From contig JALNJX010000003.1 of the NCBI GenBank assembly GCA_023268255.1, positions 124,001-188,000 on the forward strand: a DNA stretch of 64,000 nt, in the 5' to 3' direction. This document shows positions 8,246 to 17,577 of the stretch, in pieces. Below the pieces are notes generated by a model that did not search any database, was not told the DNA's origin, and saw nothing but the letters and a program-made list of their open reading frames with translations. Origin of the DNA: Candidatus Wolframiiraptor sinensis (GTDB lineage: Archaea > Thermoproteota > Nitrososphaeria_A > Caldarchaeales > Wolframiiraptoraceae). The position numbers were made by a program, and so were the translations under genes. Position 1 is the stretch's first letter, and each line of letters begins with the position of its first letter.

Positions 8246-9577
8246 TCACGATGTGGGCCGCGTGAAGTTCAGCTTATCTATCACGGCGTAGGGCGCGTAG
8301 ATTGGCGTATCAACCTCCCACCATAATATCCAGTAGCGCTCCTGGCTCAGCTCCCGTATATTCCTGAAGACTCTTATGATGTTGTCGCTTATCCTCAGCC
8401 CCTTGATCGCGCCCTCTATGCTCCCCCTCCGTATTCTAAGTAGCGCGTCCCTTGGGATCGTTGAGAAGTCGCCGGTCCGATAATTCTGGTATCGGAGATA
8501 CCAGTCATTCGTGACGAATACTCCGTCGTCTATGCTAGAGATGAGCTTTTCGAGACTTCCATCTCCACCCTCCACGATGAGGTTGAATGGGTGCGGGACT
8601 ATTAGCCCTGCATTCGCCGTCGTCTCCGCATTAAATTTCCTCGCGGTCATGGAGTTATGGAGGTAAGTTCTGAGGACTCCCTTATCGATTATCACGTTTC
8701 TCCTCGTCGGCAGCCCCTCATCATCGAACGGTCTCGCCCCCGGCGTCCCCTGGATCGTCGGATCATCAATTAACGTGAACTTCTTTGATGCAACGCTTTC
8801 ACCAATCTTATCAGCTAGGAATGATAGCCCTGAGTCGATGTGAAATGCGGAGTCATGTTCGCCGACTTCCTCGACGAGATTCGCGAATGTCATTGGCCCC
8901 AAGAGGGCCTCGTAGACGCCTGGCTCGGCATCCACAGGGTTCACAGCCATCGCCGCGAACTCGCCCGCCCTTCTCCCAGCTTCCTCGGGCTTAAAGTCCT
9001 CCTGCTTAGATGCTATCGAGACGAAGTGGCCGGTGGCATTATCGGCTGCGAGCGCCCGGATCGAGAGCTCGATCATGGAGCCTTCATAGCTTCCGCCGGC
9101 CTCGCCGCTCGTCAGAAGCCAGGTTTTCCCCCGCGTGTAGATGAGGCTTCCTGCAGCCATCTTGGCCCCCGCGGATAGAGCCGCGTTTATCGCGGCATTA
9201 ACATGATCTATTAGCGCATCGGGGTCTCCTGGGATCCTAGAACCCCTCAGCAGCTTATCATCGTATTTGAAGGGGCCTTTTGGGAGCGGTGCGTAGACAT
9301 CCGTCGGGGGCGTGAGCCTCGCCAGCTGGATCGCCTTCTCCACGGCTTCCTTCGCTCGTTGCGGGCTGAGCCCTTCGATCGAAGTTGCCGCTCTCCTTCC
9401 CTCTATCGCGATGAATATGTTAATATTGCTTATGTCTCGATTCTCGGCGGCCACCACAGCGTTGTTGGCGAACTTTATCATGCACTCTTGGCCGACATAA
9501 ACCTCCGCGACGGCATCCGTTGCGCCGCGTCTAAGAGCCTCCGATATCACGAGCTTGCAAATCTTCTCCGGCTTCAA
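8246..9577 (-). CDS. PmbA/TldE-like protein (TldD/TldE family)
   Basis: A 443-aa protein of the TldD/PmbA family, seen from the N-terminal alpha/beta domain (ISNINIFIAIEGRRAATS), the middle GVYEALLGPMTFANL, and the C-terminal LPTRRNVIIDKGVLRTYLHNS region. TldD subunits carry an HExxxH zinc protease motif; I find none here, so it corresponds to the non-catalytic TldE/PmbA subunit or a solo variant. In bacteria TldD-TldE degrades unfolded peptides and processes microcin B17. A TldD partner would be expected next to it but is not in this window. The start is TTG at 9577, about 30 bp after a CTTTATTTT box. Confidence 0.8.
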   Translation of the reverse strand: MKPEKICKLVISEALRRGATDAVAEVYVGQECMIKFANNAVVAAENRDISNINIFIAIEGRRAATSIEGLSPQRAKEAVEKAIQLARLTPPTDVYAPLPKGPFKYDDKLLRGSRIPGDPDALIDHVNAAINAALSAGAKMAAGSLIYTRGKTWLLTSGEAGGSYEGSMIELSIRALAADNATGHFVSIASKQEDFKPEEAGRRAGEFAAMAVNPVDAEPGVYEALLGPMTFANLVEEVGEHDSAFHIDSGLSFLADKIGESVASKKFTLIDDPTIQGTPGARPFDDEGLPTRRNVIIDKGVLRTYLHNSMTARKFNAETTANAGLIVPHPFNLIVEGGDGSLEKLISSIDDGVFVTNDWYLRYQNYRTGDFSTIPRDALLRIRRGSIEGAIKGLRISDNIIRVFRNIRELSQERYWILWWEVDTPIYAPYAVIDKLNFTRPTS

Positions 9578-9661
9578 GCCGACCGATGATTTAGAAGGCT
9601 GAGAAAATAAAGATTGCGCGAAGAGGATTAATGAGGACGCTGGATAATCTCATTCTGAGAA

Positions 9662-11269
9662 TTGCCGGAAGAATTGTTGAATGAGGTTGCTGAGCGAGTG
9701 ATGAGCTGCCTGAAAATGAGAGAGAATAGCGTGAGATCTCTGAGTGTGCATGGGGCAATAGCTCTCGGCCACGAGAATGAGCCATATCAAGTGCTGGTCG
9801 TCCTGAGGGGAGAAGCTCCTCCGAGATTTCAGAGGCTTAGGGAATTCAGACAGGCGGATCTGGTGATTACCGTTGGTGAGGGGAATTTTGAGGCGGATTG
9901 CAGGGAAGAGCGATTCGGCGGGGCGATAGCATCGCTACTACTCTTTCCATATAGGCTGGTGTCGGGAGATCTGGCTCTGGATGCGGCTGAGGTGGAGTAC
10001 AAGAGGCACGTGATCATGGAGTCGCTTCAGAACTTGATTCTCGATTATCGGCTCGCCTCAAGCCGCCTCCTGATAAGAGCTGAGTATTTTCTCTTCGATA
10101 AGCTTAGGAAGCTTTCAGCTATAAATCTCCCCGCTAGAAGGCTCGTTAAATCCTGCTTTCAGGCTCATCTCGCCGATTCGCTTAAATTGGTTCTCCAGGG
10201 CTATGAGCGAGCTTTGGGCGAGCTGGTCTCTCAGGGCATCCTCATCAGGAGGAATGGGCGCTATACACCCAGCGAGAAATACGTGCTCTCGACGCTATCC
10301 AGGTCCTCGGCATTCATGAAGCTCTCAAGTGAGCTCGAGCACTCCTTCAAGCTGTATCTCAGCGCCAGCCTATCATCGCCGATAGAGCATCTTAGGGAGC
10401 TCGCCCTCGACCCCATGATACTAAAGCCCGTGAAGCTCCCGGAGCCGTCGAGATATGTGGAGAGGGAGACCGCCCTGGGGCCTCAGCCCCTCAACGTGGA
10501 GCTCGGGCTCAAGGATTTCGTCGAGGCCTTCTACGGCGCTGAGCCGGATAAGATTAGGATCAGGAGGGCTGCGAGCGTCCTGAATTCCGCCTACATCATC
10601 GAGTTCACCTTGAATGGCGCGCGGACTAAAATCTTCGCGAAGAAGTATCTCAACTGGACTGATTTCAAGTGGGTTGCGGCCTGGCTGTGGGCCATAGGCG
10701 TCAAGAACTTCTCGCTCCTCGCCTCGATCAGGATGGGCAACGAGATATACTTCGTGAACAAGCTCATGGATCTCGGCTTCAACACGGCCGAGATACTTCA
10801 CGTGAACTGGTCCGAGAAAATACTGTTCCAGAAGTTCGTCGAGGCTTCCGATCTCATGAGCCTCCTGAGAAGCTCCTCGGGTGCCACCCTCGCGGAGCTA
10901 GCTCGTGAAATCGGCGAGCTCCTCGCCAGGCTTCACGAAAACGGCATCTGCATCGGAGACTGCAATCCGTCAAACTTCCTACTCTCATCCGATGGCAGGA
11001 TCTACGTCGTCGATCTCGAGCAGTGCTCCTATGACGACTCGTATGCCTGGGATTTGGCCGAGCTCTTATACTACTCGGCGAGATTCCTAAAGCCGGAGAG
11101 TGAGGATGAATTCATTTCTGGGATTATCAAGGGATACACGATGGTCGGGGATGTGAGCGTCGTCGAGGAGGCGGCGGATGCGAAGTATGCCAGGGTCTTA
11201 GCCCCGCTCATACTGCCGAGAAGCCCGCTCGAGTTCAGGGAGAAGATTATGCGGCTGGCGAGGAGATGA
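9662..11269 (+). CDS. Bud32/RIO-like protein kinase with a long N-terminal extension
   Basis: A 535-aa protein. Residues from about 290 onward form an atypical kinase domain: TKIFAKKY (ATP-binding Lys), FVEASDLMSLL (hinge), ELLARLHENGICIGDCNPSNFLL (catalytic loop, GDCNPSN in place of HRD...N), and YVVDLEQ (DLE in place of DFG), as in Bud32 and RIO kinases. The first 250 residues hold a small alpha/beta region (AIALGHENEPYQVLVVL) that might be a degenerate nucleotidyltransferase fold, then a helical region with a possible winged helix (GILIRRNGRYTPSEK). It overlaps a methyltransferase gene by 4 bp. The KEOPS component Cgi121 is elsewhere in this window, but this protein is much longer than the usual Bud32. 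The substrate is unknown. Confidence 0.75.
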   Translation: MPEELLNEVAERVMSCLKMRENSVRSLSVHGAIALGHENEPYQVLVVLRGEAPPRFQRLREFRQADLVITVGEGNFEADCREERFGGAIASLLLFPYRLVSGDLALDAAEVEYKRHVIMESLQNLILDYRLASSRLLIRAEYFLFDKLRKLSAINLPARRLVKSCFQAHLADSLKLVLQGYERALGELVSQGILIRRNGRYTPSEKYVLSTLSRSSAFMKLSSELEHSFKLYLSASLSSPIEHLRELALDPMILKPVKLPEPSRYVERETALGPQPLNVELGLKDFVEAFYGAEPDKIRIRRAASVLNSAYIIEFTLNGARTKIFAKKYLNWTDFKWVAAWLWAIGVKNFSLLASIRMGNEIYFVNKLMDLGFNTAEILHVNWSEKILFQKFVEASDLMSLLRSSSGATLAELAREIGELLARLHENGICIGDCNPSNFLLSSDGRIYVVDLEQCSYDDSYAWDLAELLYYSARFLKPESEDEFISGIIKGYTMVGDVSVVEEAADAKYARVLAPLILPRSPLEFREKIMRLARR

Positions 11270-11952
11270 GCGGCCGGATAATCGAGTATAGAATCGGCTC
11301 CGCGCGTATTAGGATCATGGCTGATCGGAAGGTGTATATGCCTTCAGCCGCCACGCTCTGCCTCGCGAGGAACATGAGGATCGAGAGCGGGTCTAGGGTT
11401 ATGGATCTCGGAACGGGCTCGGGCTTCCTGGCGATTCTAGCCTCTAAGCTGGGCGCGGGAGAGGTCGTGGCCACGGATATCTCCGCCAGGGCCATTCGAG
11501 CGGCCAAGAGTAACGCGATGTTAAACTCCGCAGATAACATAGACTTCAGGCTCGGCTCGCTTTACGAGCCCGTAATAGGGGAGAAGTTCGATCTAATAGT
11601 GTCCAATCCGCCGATGACGCCCTCTAAGAGCCCTCTCCCACGCTATACATGGGGAGGCGCCGATGGCCGGGAGGTTCTTGACGAGGTCATCCGCGGGGCG
11701 GTGGATCACTTGAGAAGCGGCGGCCGACTCCTGATACCAGTCATCTCGCTCGTTGGGATCGGGAGGACCTATAGGCTGATGGCTGATGCCGGCTTCAACG
11801 TTAAAGTGCTCGACTACCTGACCCACCCATTTGGAAAAAGGCTCATGAGGATGCTCGATTACCTGCGAAGCCTCCCTTATGCCGATTACGTGTATGATTC
11901 TTATGGGAGGCTCTGTTGGAGGCTTCTTGTGCTCGAGGGCGTCAGGAGCTGA
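11266..11952 (+). CDS. Class I SAM-dependent methyltransferase (HemK/small-domain type)
   Basis: A 228-aa Rossmann methyltransferase. Motif I is VMDLGTGSGFLAILAS near residue 45, the acidic end of strand 2 is VVATDIS, and motif IV is LIVSNPPMTP. The NPP motif is typical of enzymes that methylate amides or exocyclic amines (PrmC/HemK, RsmC and others), although the usual aromatic residue after NPP is Met here. A substrate-binding TWGGADGREVLDEVI follows. Its ATG overlaps the stop of the kinase-like gene by 4 bp, so the two are cotranslated. A protein, rRNA or tRNA target is equally possible. Confidence 0.8.
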   Translation: MSGRIIEYRIGSARIRIMADRKVYMPSAATLCLARNMRIESGSRVMDLGTGSGFLAILASKLGAGEVVATDISARAIRAAKSNAMLNSADNIDFRLGSLYEPVIGEKFDLIVSNPPMTPSKSPLPRYTWGGADGREVLDEVIRGAVDHLRSGGRLLIPVISLVGIGRTYRLMADAGFNVKVLDYLTHPFGKRLMRMLDYLRSLPYADYVYDSYGRLCWRLLVLEGVRS

Positions 11953-13171
11953 GTATATCGCTGGCCGCCTGCTTAAGTTTCTTGAGCCCATCAGTTATGT
12001 GATCTTCCGAGGCCGAGAAGCTCATCCTGATGTATCCCTCGCCATAAGATCCCAGGGCGGTTCCATGCAGGAAGGCGACGCCATACTTCTCTATCAGCAT
12101 CATGACGAACTCCTCTGCGCTCATTCTCAGCTTGCTGATGAGCTTGCTGACATCTATCATCATGTAGAATGCTCCCTTCGCCTTGACGAACCTTATGCCC
12201 TCTACCTCTGACAGCATCTCGGCGGCGAGGTTCCTCCTCTGCTCATAGCCCTTCCTCATCTCATGCACCGGATTCTGAGGCCCGGTTAGGGCCGCGAGGG
12301 CCGCCCACTGGGATATCGAGCTCGGGCAAGAGGTCATCACGTTCAGGAGCTTGAATACAGTCGTCGTAAGCTCCTCGGGGATGAGGGCATATCCTATTCT
12401 CCACCCCGTCATCGCATATCTCTTCGAGAAGCCGTCAGCTATTATGAGCCTGTCAAGCGATCTCTTCACCGAGAGCGGCGAATAATGCTCCTCGCCATCG
12501 TAGAGGAATGGCCTATAAATTTCGTCGGAGAGTATGTAGAATCCATGATCATCCGAAAGATCGGCTAGGGCCTTAACATCCTCCTCCCGCATTATGGAGC
12601 CGCAGGGATTATGCGGAGTATTGATCACGACGAGCTTCGTTCTGGGAGTTATGAGCTCCGCGATCCTATCGGCATCGATCCTAAACTCATCCTCTATTGT
12701 GAGCTTATATGGTATGGGCTTTGCTCCGGCGAGCCTGGCCGCGGCCTCATACTCCGGGTAGCCGGGATTCGGATATAGAACCTCATCCTCCTCCTCCAGG
12801 ATCGAGAGCATAGATGCTAGAATGGCCTGCTTGCACCCATTCGCTACAACCACGTTTTTCTCCCAATCCACCTCAACCCCATAATCTCTTTTCACGCTCT
12901 CAGCTATCGCCTGCCTCAGCTCGGGAATTCCGACCGTCGGGGTATAATGCGTCTTCCCCTCCTTCAGGGCCCTTATAGCCGCCTCTTTAATATGCTCCGG
13001 CGTATCATAGCTCGCATCACCTATCTCTAGGTGGGCGACTCTCCTGCCAGTTGCCTCGACCTTCTTGGCCGCGCTCAGGACGACGAAGGCCGCCTCAGCC
13101 TCAACTCCATGAAGCCTTCTGGGAACAGTATACCCCACCATTTTTGAGAGTTTCTCGGAATTTAATCGCAT
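11942..13171 (-). CDS. Class I/II PLP aminotransferase (AspC/AlaT type)
   Basis: A 409-aa fold-type I aminotransferase. Seen: HLEIGDASYDTPEHIKEAA at the N-terminus, YTPTVGIPELRQAI, the cofactor-binding ANGCKQAI, NTPHNPCGSI, SDEIYRPFLY, and the Schiff-base lysine in DGFSKRYAMTGWRIGY. The C-terminal Arg for substrate carboxylate is in YIRMSFSA. Aspartate, alanine or aromatic substrates are all possible in this subfamily. The enzyme probably acts in cytosolic amino acid metabolism. The 3' end overlaps the convergent methyltransferase by 11 bp. It diverges from GatD, with the promoter region between. Confidence 0.9.
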   Translation of the reverse strand: MRLNSEKLSKMVGYTVPRRLHGVEAEAAFVVLSAAKKVEATGRRVAHLEIGDASYDTPEHIKEAAIRALKEGKTHYTPTVGIPELRQAIAESVKRDYGVEVDWEKNVVVANGCKQAILASMLSILEEEDEVLYPNPGYPEYEAAARLAGAKPIPYKLTIEDEFRIDADRIAELITPRTKLVVINTPHNPCGSIMREEDVKALADLSDDHGFYILSDEIYRPFLYDGEEHYSPLSVKRSLDRLIIADGFSKRYAMTGWRIGYALIPEELTTTVFKLLNVMTSCPSSISQWAALAALTGPQNPVHEMRKGYEQRRNLAAEMLSEVEGIRFVKAKGAFYMMIDVSKLISKLRMSAEEFVMMLIEKYGVAFLHGTALGSYGEGYIRMSFSASEDHITDGLKKLKQAASDILSS

Positions 13172-13254
13172 AAAAAGTTTAACCGCGAGAAGCCCGGAAA
13201 AAGCGCCGGAGAGACAGCCTAAGCTTATTACCTCGGCTCTGCCGTGAGTAGCTC

Positions 13255-14598
13255 GTGAGTGGTCAAGATGCTTTACAAGGATACTCGGGCGATCTTCGAG
13301 CTCTCCTAGAAAAAGCCAGAGTTGAGGTCGGTGATGAAGTGGAGATTCAAGCTGAGGGAGAGATCTATCGCGGGATATTGATGGCCAGATACGAGCTCGC
13401 GGACCCCGGATACGTGGTCATAAAGCTCCCAAACGGGTATAATGTCGGGATAAATGCTTTCAAGATCGCATCCATCAGGAAAGTGGCCTCCGCGGCTAAG
13501 CCGAGGTTCATTCCACCTCCTAGGCCGCCGCAGAAGCCGGGGCTGCCGAGGGTCGTCATAGTGAGCACGGGGGGCACGATAGCCAGCAGAATAGACTATA
13601 GGACCGGGGGGGTTAGGGCCGCGCTAACAGCCGAGGATCTCCTCTCGATAGTCCCCGAGCTCGCGGACATCGCCGAACTCGATGCTAAGATCCTCTTCTC
13701 GATATACAGCGAGGACATGACTCCGGAGCACTGGAATGCCATGGCAATCGAGGCGGATAAGCTGATCAGGAAGGGGCTCGACGGCATCGTGATAGCTCAT
13801 GGGACAGATACGATGGGCTACTCGGCCGCCGCCCTCAGCTTCGCCCTCCAGAAGCCCCCAATCCCGATAGTGTTTGTCGGCGCTCAGAGATCCTCGGATA
13901 GACCGTCGAGCGATGCCGCCACGAATTTGATAGCGGCTGTCAGGGTCGCGGGCCACGCCCCGCTCGCGGAGGTCTGCGTCTCGATGCATGCCTGGCACTC
14001 GGACACGGTTATAGCGATCCATAGAGGGACGCGCGTGAGAAAGCTTCATACGAGCAGCAGGGATGCATTCAAATCAATAAACTCCAAGCCGATCGCATAC
14101 GTTATCGGAGATGAGATAAGGATTAACGCGGGGAACCTCAATCCGCGTGGATCCGGCGGCTACAGGTTCGAGCCCGGCTTCTCTAAAGACGCCGCCCTCA
14201 TCAAGTTTTATCCCGGGATGCCGCCCGAGATCTTGGAGGCCGTCTATGAGCTCGGATGCAGGGGGATCATACTCGAGGGAACAGGTCTCGGTCACGTCGC
14301 CAACAAGATCATTCCAACAATAAGGGAGCTCGTGGAGAAGGGTGTATTCATCGGAATGACCTCGCAATGCATCTTCGGCAGGATCAACATGAGGGTCTAT
14401 GACACGGGCAGGTATCTCCTCAAGGCGGGAGTCGTTCCGCTCGGCGACATGCTTCCGGAGACCGCTTACGTGAAGCTCTCATGGTGCCTGGCTAGAGCCC
14501 GCGACATAGAGGAGGTGAAGAGCCTCATGCTGACGCCGATCGCGGGAGAGCTGGGCGGGAGGAGCATGCCATCGATGCGGGAGGCGGATGCCCCGTGA
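13255..14598 (+). CDS. gatD: Glutamyl-tRNA(Gln) amidotransferase subunit D
   Basis: A 447-aa protein with a GatD N-terminal domain of about 90 residues, then an L-asparaginase-type domain. The asparaginase catalytic motifs are present: STGGTIASRIDYRTGG (first Thr) and AHGTDTMGYSA (second Thr and Asp). GatD releases ammonia from glutamine and passes it to GatE, which amidates Glu-tRNA(Gln). This archaeal route replaces a glutaminyl-tRNA synthetase. The GTG start at 13255 is about 30 bp after an AAGCTTATTA TATA-like box. Its stop overlaps the GatE start by 4 bp (GTGA), a tight translational coupling that matches one-to-one assembly. A tRNA-Gln gene with an A1-U72 pair, the reported GatDE determinant, is at 52.5 kb. 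Confidence 0.96.
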   Translation: MSGQDALQGYSGDLRALLEKARVEVGDEVEIQAEGEIYRGILMARYELADPGYVVIKLPNGYNVGINAFKIASIRKVASAAKPRFIPPPRPPQKPGLPRVVIVSTGGTIASRIDYRTGGVRAALTAEDLLSIVPELADIAELDAKILFSIYSEDMTPEHWNAMAIEADKLIRKGLDGIVIAHGTDTMGYSAAALSFALQKPPIPIVFVGAQRSSDRPSSDAATNLIAAVRVAGHAPLAEVCVSMHAWHSDTVIAIHRGTRVRKLHTSSRDAFKSINSKPIAYVIGDEIRINAGNLNPRGSGGYRFEPGFSKDAALIKFYPGMPPEILEAVYELGCRGIILEGTGLGHVANKIIPTIRELVEKGVFIGMTSQCIFGRINMRVYDTGRYLLKAGVVPLGDMLPETAYVKLSWCLARARDIEEVKSLMLTPIAGELGGRSMPSMREADAP

Positions 14599-16499
14599 AG
14601 CTCGATTACGAGAAGCTCGGATTAAAGGTCGGCCTCGAGATCCATAGGCAGCTCGACACGCGGCATAAATTGTTCTGCGAGTGCCCAACGGCGCCGAGGG
14701 AGGGAGGCAGGGAGATAACGTTCATCAGGTGGCTGAGGGAGGCTCAGAGCGAGCTCGGCGAGGTCGATCCCGCCGCCCTCTTCGAGTCCTGGAAGCGGAG
14801 GATGATCGTCTACCACGCGAATACGGAGAGCACGTGCCTTGTAGAGCTCGATGAGGAGCCTCCACACGACTTAAACAGGGAGGCTGTGGAGGTGGCGCTC
14901 ACGGCAGCGCTCCTGATGAACGCCAAGCCGGTCGATGAGATCCACGTGATGAGGAAGATCGTCATAGATGGGTCGAATACAACCGGGTTCCAGAGAACCT
15001 GCGTGATAGCGCTCGGGGGCGAGATACAGGTTGATGGGAAGAAGATACCAATCCAGACGATAACGCTCGAGGAGGATGCTGCTAGGATAATCGAGCAGAA
15101 GCCGCATGAGGTGCACTACGACCTCTCGAGGCTCGGGATACCTTTGATCGAGGTCTCGACCGCTCCCGTGATAAGCTCCCCGGAGGAGGCGTATAAGGTC
15201 GCCCACGCGATAGGGAGAATTCTCAGAGCAACTAGGAAGGTGAAGAGAGGGATAGGGACAGTCAGGCAGGATCTCAACATCTCGATAGCGGGTGGAGCGC
15301 TCGTGGAGATCAAGGGAGTCCAGGAGCTTGATCTCCTGCCAAAGGTCGTCGAGCTCGAGGTGATCAGGCAGCTCCACCTACTCAAGATAAGGGATGAGCT
15401 CGAGAGGAGGGGCGCATCAGAAGAAGAGCTTAGAAAGGAGCCAATAAGGGATGTCACGCGTATTTTCGCGAAGACTTCGTCCAAGATTATCCGGAGGAAG
15501 ATGGAGGCTGGCGGGGTCGTCTTGGCGTTGAGGCTCAAGGGCTTCGGCGGGCTCCTAGGCTTAGAGGCTGCTCCGGGAATAAGGCTCGGAGCGGAGCTCG
15601 CGGGAAGAGCTAGAGCATGGTCGGAGGTTGAGGGAATCTTCCACACGGATGAGCTGCCGGGCTATGGCATCTCCGAGGATGAGGTTGCGAGGTTGAAGGA
15701 GGAGGTTGGCGCGGGCGAGCTGGACGCAGTAGTGCTAGTTGCGGCGGAGCGCGAGAGGGCTGAGGACGCGCTGGAAAGGATTAGGGAGAGGGCTATCGAG
15801 GCACTTCATGGAGTGCCCTCCGAGACCCGCGGAGCCAAGCCTGATGGAACGACGATATACTTGAGGCCGAGGCCTGGAGCCGCCAGAATGTATCCCGAGA
15901 CAGATATTCCACCCCTTCCGCTGCCGAGGGAATACGTGGAGGAGATTAGGCGCCGCCTCCCGCCCACGCTCGACGAGGTCGCCGAGGAGCTCTCGAAGAA
16001 GCACGGCCTGAGCAGGCAGATCATTGACGAGCTGATAGACTCCGAGAAGATTGAACTCTTCGAGAGGATAGTCGGTGAGACGGGTGTTCAGCCGAGCGTG
16101 GTCGCCTCAGTACTCACGGAACACATGAAGAGCTTAAAGCGGGAGGGCTGCGAGGTCGAGAGAATCCGAGAAGATGATCTGCTTGAGTTCTTCAGGCGCG
16201 TAGCAAGGGGGGAGGTGGCAAAGGAGGCGGCTCTAGACGTCATGAGATGGCTCGCCAGGAATCCTGGTAAAAGCTTGGAGGATGCGGTAAATGCTCTAGG
16301 TCTGAGGGCCGTCAGCCTTGAAGAGGTTAAAGCCCGCATCGCGGAGCTCGTGGAGGCGAATCGCGAGCTGGCGAGATCCAATCCGGGGAAAGCAATCTCG
16401 ATCATAATGGGCGAGCTCATGAAGACTTATCGCGGGAGATTCGATGGCGGAAAATTATACCAGCTCGTTTCCCAAGCAGTCCATGGCCAAGGCGGCTGA
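14595..16499 (+). CDS. gatE: Glutamyl-tRNA(Gln) amidotransferase subunit E
   Basis: A 634-aa GatB/GatE-family protein. The N-terminal cradle domain begins with LKVGLEIHRQLDT and continues with HEVHYDLSRLGIPLIEVSTAP and RKVKRGIGTVRQDLNISI. A middle insertion (about residues 275-410) with FHTDELPGYGISEDEV corresponds to the AspRS-like GAD domain that distinguishes GatE from bacterial GatB. The C-terminal helical and YqeY-type tail ends with NPGKAISIIMGELMK. The protein phosphorylates the glutamyl group on Glu-tRNA(Gln) and transfers ammonia from GatD. It starts with GTG inside the GatD stop. Length fits the family. Confidence 0.96.
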   Translation: MKLDYEKLGLKVGLEIHRQLDTRHKLFCECPTAPREGGREITFIRWLREAQSELGEVDPAALFESWKRRMIVYHANTESTCLVELDEEPPHDLNREAVEVALTAALLMNAKPVDEIHVMRKIVIDGSNTTGFQRTCVIALGGEIQVDGKKIPIQTITLEEDAARIIEQKPHEVHYDLSRLGIPLIEVSTAPVISSPEEAYKVAHAIGRILRATRKVKRGIGTVRQDLNISIAGGALVEIKGVQELDLLPKVVELEVIRQLHLLKIRDELERRGASEEELRKEPIRDVTRIFAKTSSKIIRRKMEAGGVVLALRLKGFGGLLGLEAAPGIRLGAELAGRARAWSEVEGIFHTDELPGYGISEDEVARLKEEVGAGELDAVVLVAAERERAEDALERIRERAIEALHGVPSETRGAKPDGTTIYLRPRPGAARMYPETDIPPLPLPREYVEEIRRRLPPTLDEVAEELSKKHGLSRQIIDELIDSEKIELFERIVGETGVQPSVVASVLTEHMKSLKREGCEVERIREDDLLEFFRRVARGEVAKEAALDVMRWLARNPGKSLEDAVNALGLRAVSLEEVKARIAELVEANRELARSNPGKAISIIMGELMKTYRGRFDGGKLYQLVSQAVHGQGG

Positions 16500-16592
16500 C
16501 CAGATCCCCTAGAGGCAGCCGCGAGCTGGTGCTCTATCCGTGCTCAAGTCTTATGCAAAAAGCCCATTTTCGCCCGGGTCTATAAGCCTTAA

Positions 16593-16603
16593 TAGTCTTT
16601 AAA
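16593..16603 (+). promoter_or_regulatory. TATA box of the winged-helix paralogue operon
   Basis: AGTCTTTAAAG centred about 30 bp before the ATG at 16628, consistent with a leaderless transcript of the three-gene paralogue operon. Confidence 0.5.
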
Positions 16604-16627
16604 GAAGCAGTCTCAATTAGAGCACGG

Positions 16628-17113
16628 ATGACATACAGGCTGAGAATAAAGCTTGGTGGGCTTGAGCTCGAGCTCGAGGGAGATCGAGAGTTCCTCGAAG
16701 CCAGGTTCGCCGATCTGAGCTGGATCGACGCACTTCTTGAGAGGCTCGGAAATCTTGAGCAGCAGAGGGCCGTCAAGCCGCCCCAGCAGCAGGCCGTGGT
16801 CGGCAGCTTCTCCTCCTTCGTCGAGTTCGCGGGCCGTGTGAACCCGGAGAAGAATTGGGAGAAGTTCCTGACGATAGCATATTACCTATACAGTCAGGAG
16901 GGCAGGGATCTAACCTACGATGATGTTGAGAAGTATTATGCTCAGGCCAGATGGCCCATGCCGAAGAACGTCTGGGACGTGATGTCCCACCTAATCCGGG
17001 AGGGTTACATGGAAGATGCTGGGAAGCAGAATGACCGCAAGATCTTCCGGATACTAAGGAAGGGGATAGAGCACGTTGAAAGGCTCATGGGCGGCGGAGG
17101 TGGCGGCAAGTGA
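16628..17113 (+). CDS. Small beta-domain plus winged-helix protein, paralogue 1
   Basis: A 161-aa protein I cannot name. The first 40 residues (LRIKLGGLELELEGDREFLE) form a short beta hairpin-like unit shared with the next two genes and with the divergent gene at 18.1 kb. The middle is Gln-rich (about residues 38-55). The C-terminal 90 residues (LTIAYYLYSQEG..LTYDDVEKYYAQ...VMSHLIREGYMED) look like a winged helix-turn-helix. It ends in a Gly-rich tail. It is the first of three genes overlapping by 4 bp each, just upstream of NurA-HerA. A DNA-binding role is inferred from the fold pattern; no target is known. Confidence 0.75.
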   Translation: MTYRLRIKLGGLELELEGDREFLEARFADLSWIDALLERLGNLEQQRAVKPPQQQAVVGSFSSFVEFAGRVNPEKNWEKFLTIAYYLYSQEGRDLTYDDVEKYYAQARWPMPKNVWDVMSHLIREGYMEDAGKQNDRKIFRILRKGIEHVERLMGGGGGGK

Positions 17114-17577
17114 GCGAGAGGATCAGGGCGGTAATTAGGTGCGGCGAGACGGAGATTGAGTTCGAGGGAGGCTATGAAGAGGTCTGGAGAAGCATCAACA
17201 AGTTCTTCTCCGAAACGTATCCAGCCCTGGAGATCGCCAGAAAGCTAGCCGGCGCGGTCGATGTCATCGAGCTGGCGAGGAAGCTCGAGGGATTCGTGGA
17301 GTTCAGGGATGGCAGAATCGTGATCATGAAGGAGATGGATGCTAAGCGGAGGATTCTCCTCTGCCTAGCAGCAGCTTATGTCGGTAGGAGGCTGGGGCTC
17401 TTCGACAAGGAGTATCTAGCGCCGAGGGAGATCGCGGCATATGCTGGGCTCGATGAGCGCGTCGCCCGAGCCAGGCTGAGCGAGCTGAGAAAAGCCGGGC
17501 TAGTCGTCAAGGCCGATGAAGGATTATATTCGTTCACATCGAGCTCTATTGGCGAGCTTTTCGGTGGTGAGCCATGA
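17110..17577 (+). CDS. Small beta-domain plus winged-helix protein, paralogue 2
   Basis: A 155-aa paralogue of the preceding protein. The N-terminal unit RAVIRCGETEIEFEGGYEEV aligns with VTIRCGDIEMSFSGPPEAV of the next protein. Both continue with a helix of the pattern PALEIARKLAG / PAYSLARKIAF. The C-terminal part (LAPREIAAYAGLDERVARARLSELRKAGLVVK...GLYSF) is a clear winged helix with a recognition helix and wing. It overlaps both neighbours by 4 bp. Function unknown; a DNA-binding subunit is a reasonable guess. Confidence 0.78.
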   Translation: MSERIRAVIRCGETEIEFEGGYEEVWRSINKFFSETYPALEIARKLAGAVDVIELARKLEGFVEFRDGRIVIMKEMDAKRRILLCLAAAYVGRRLGLFDKEYLAPREIAAYAGLDERVARARLSELRKAGLVVKADEGLYSFTSSSIGELFGGEP

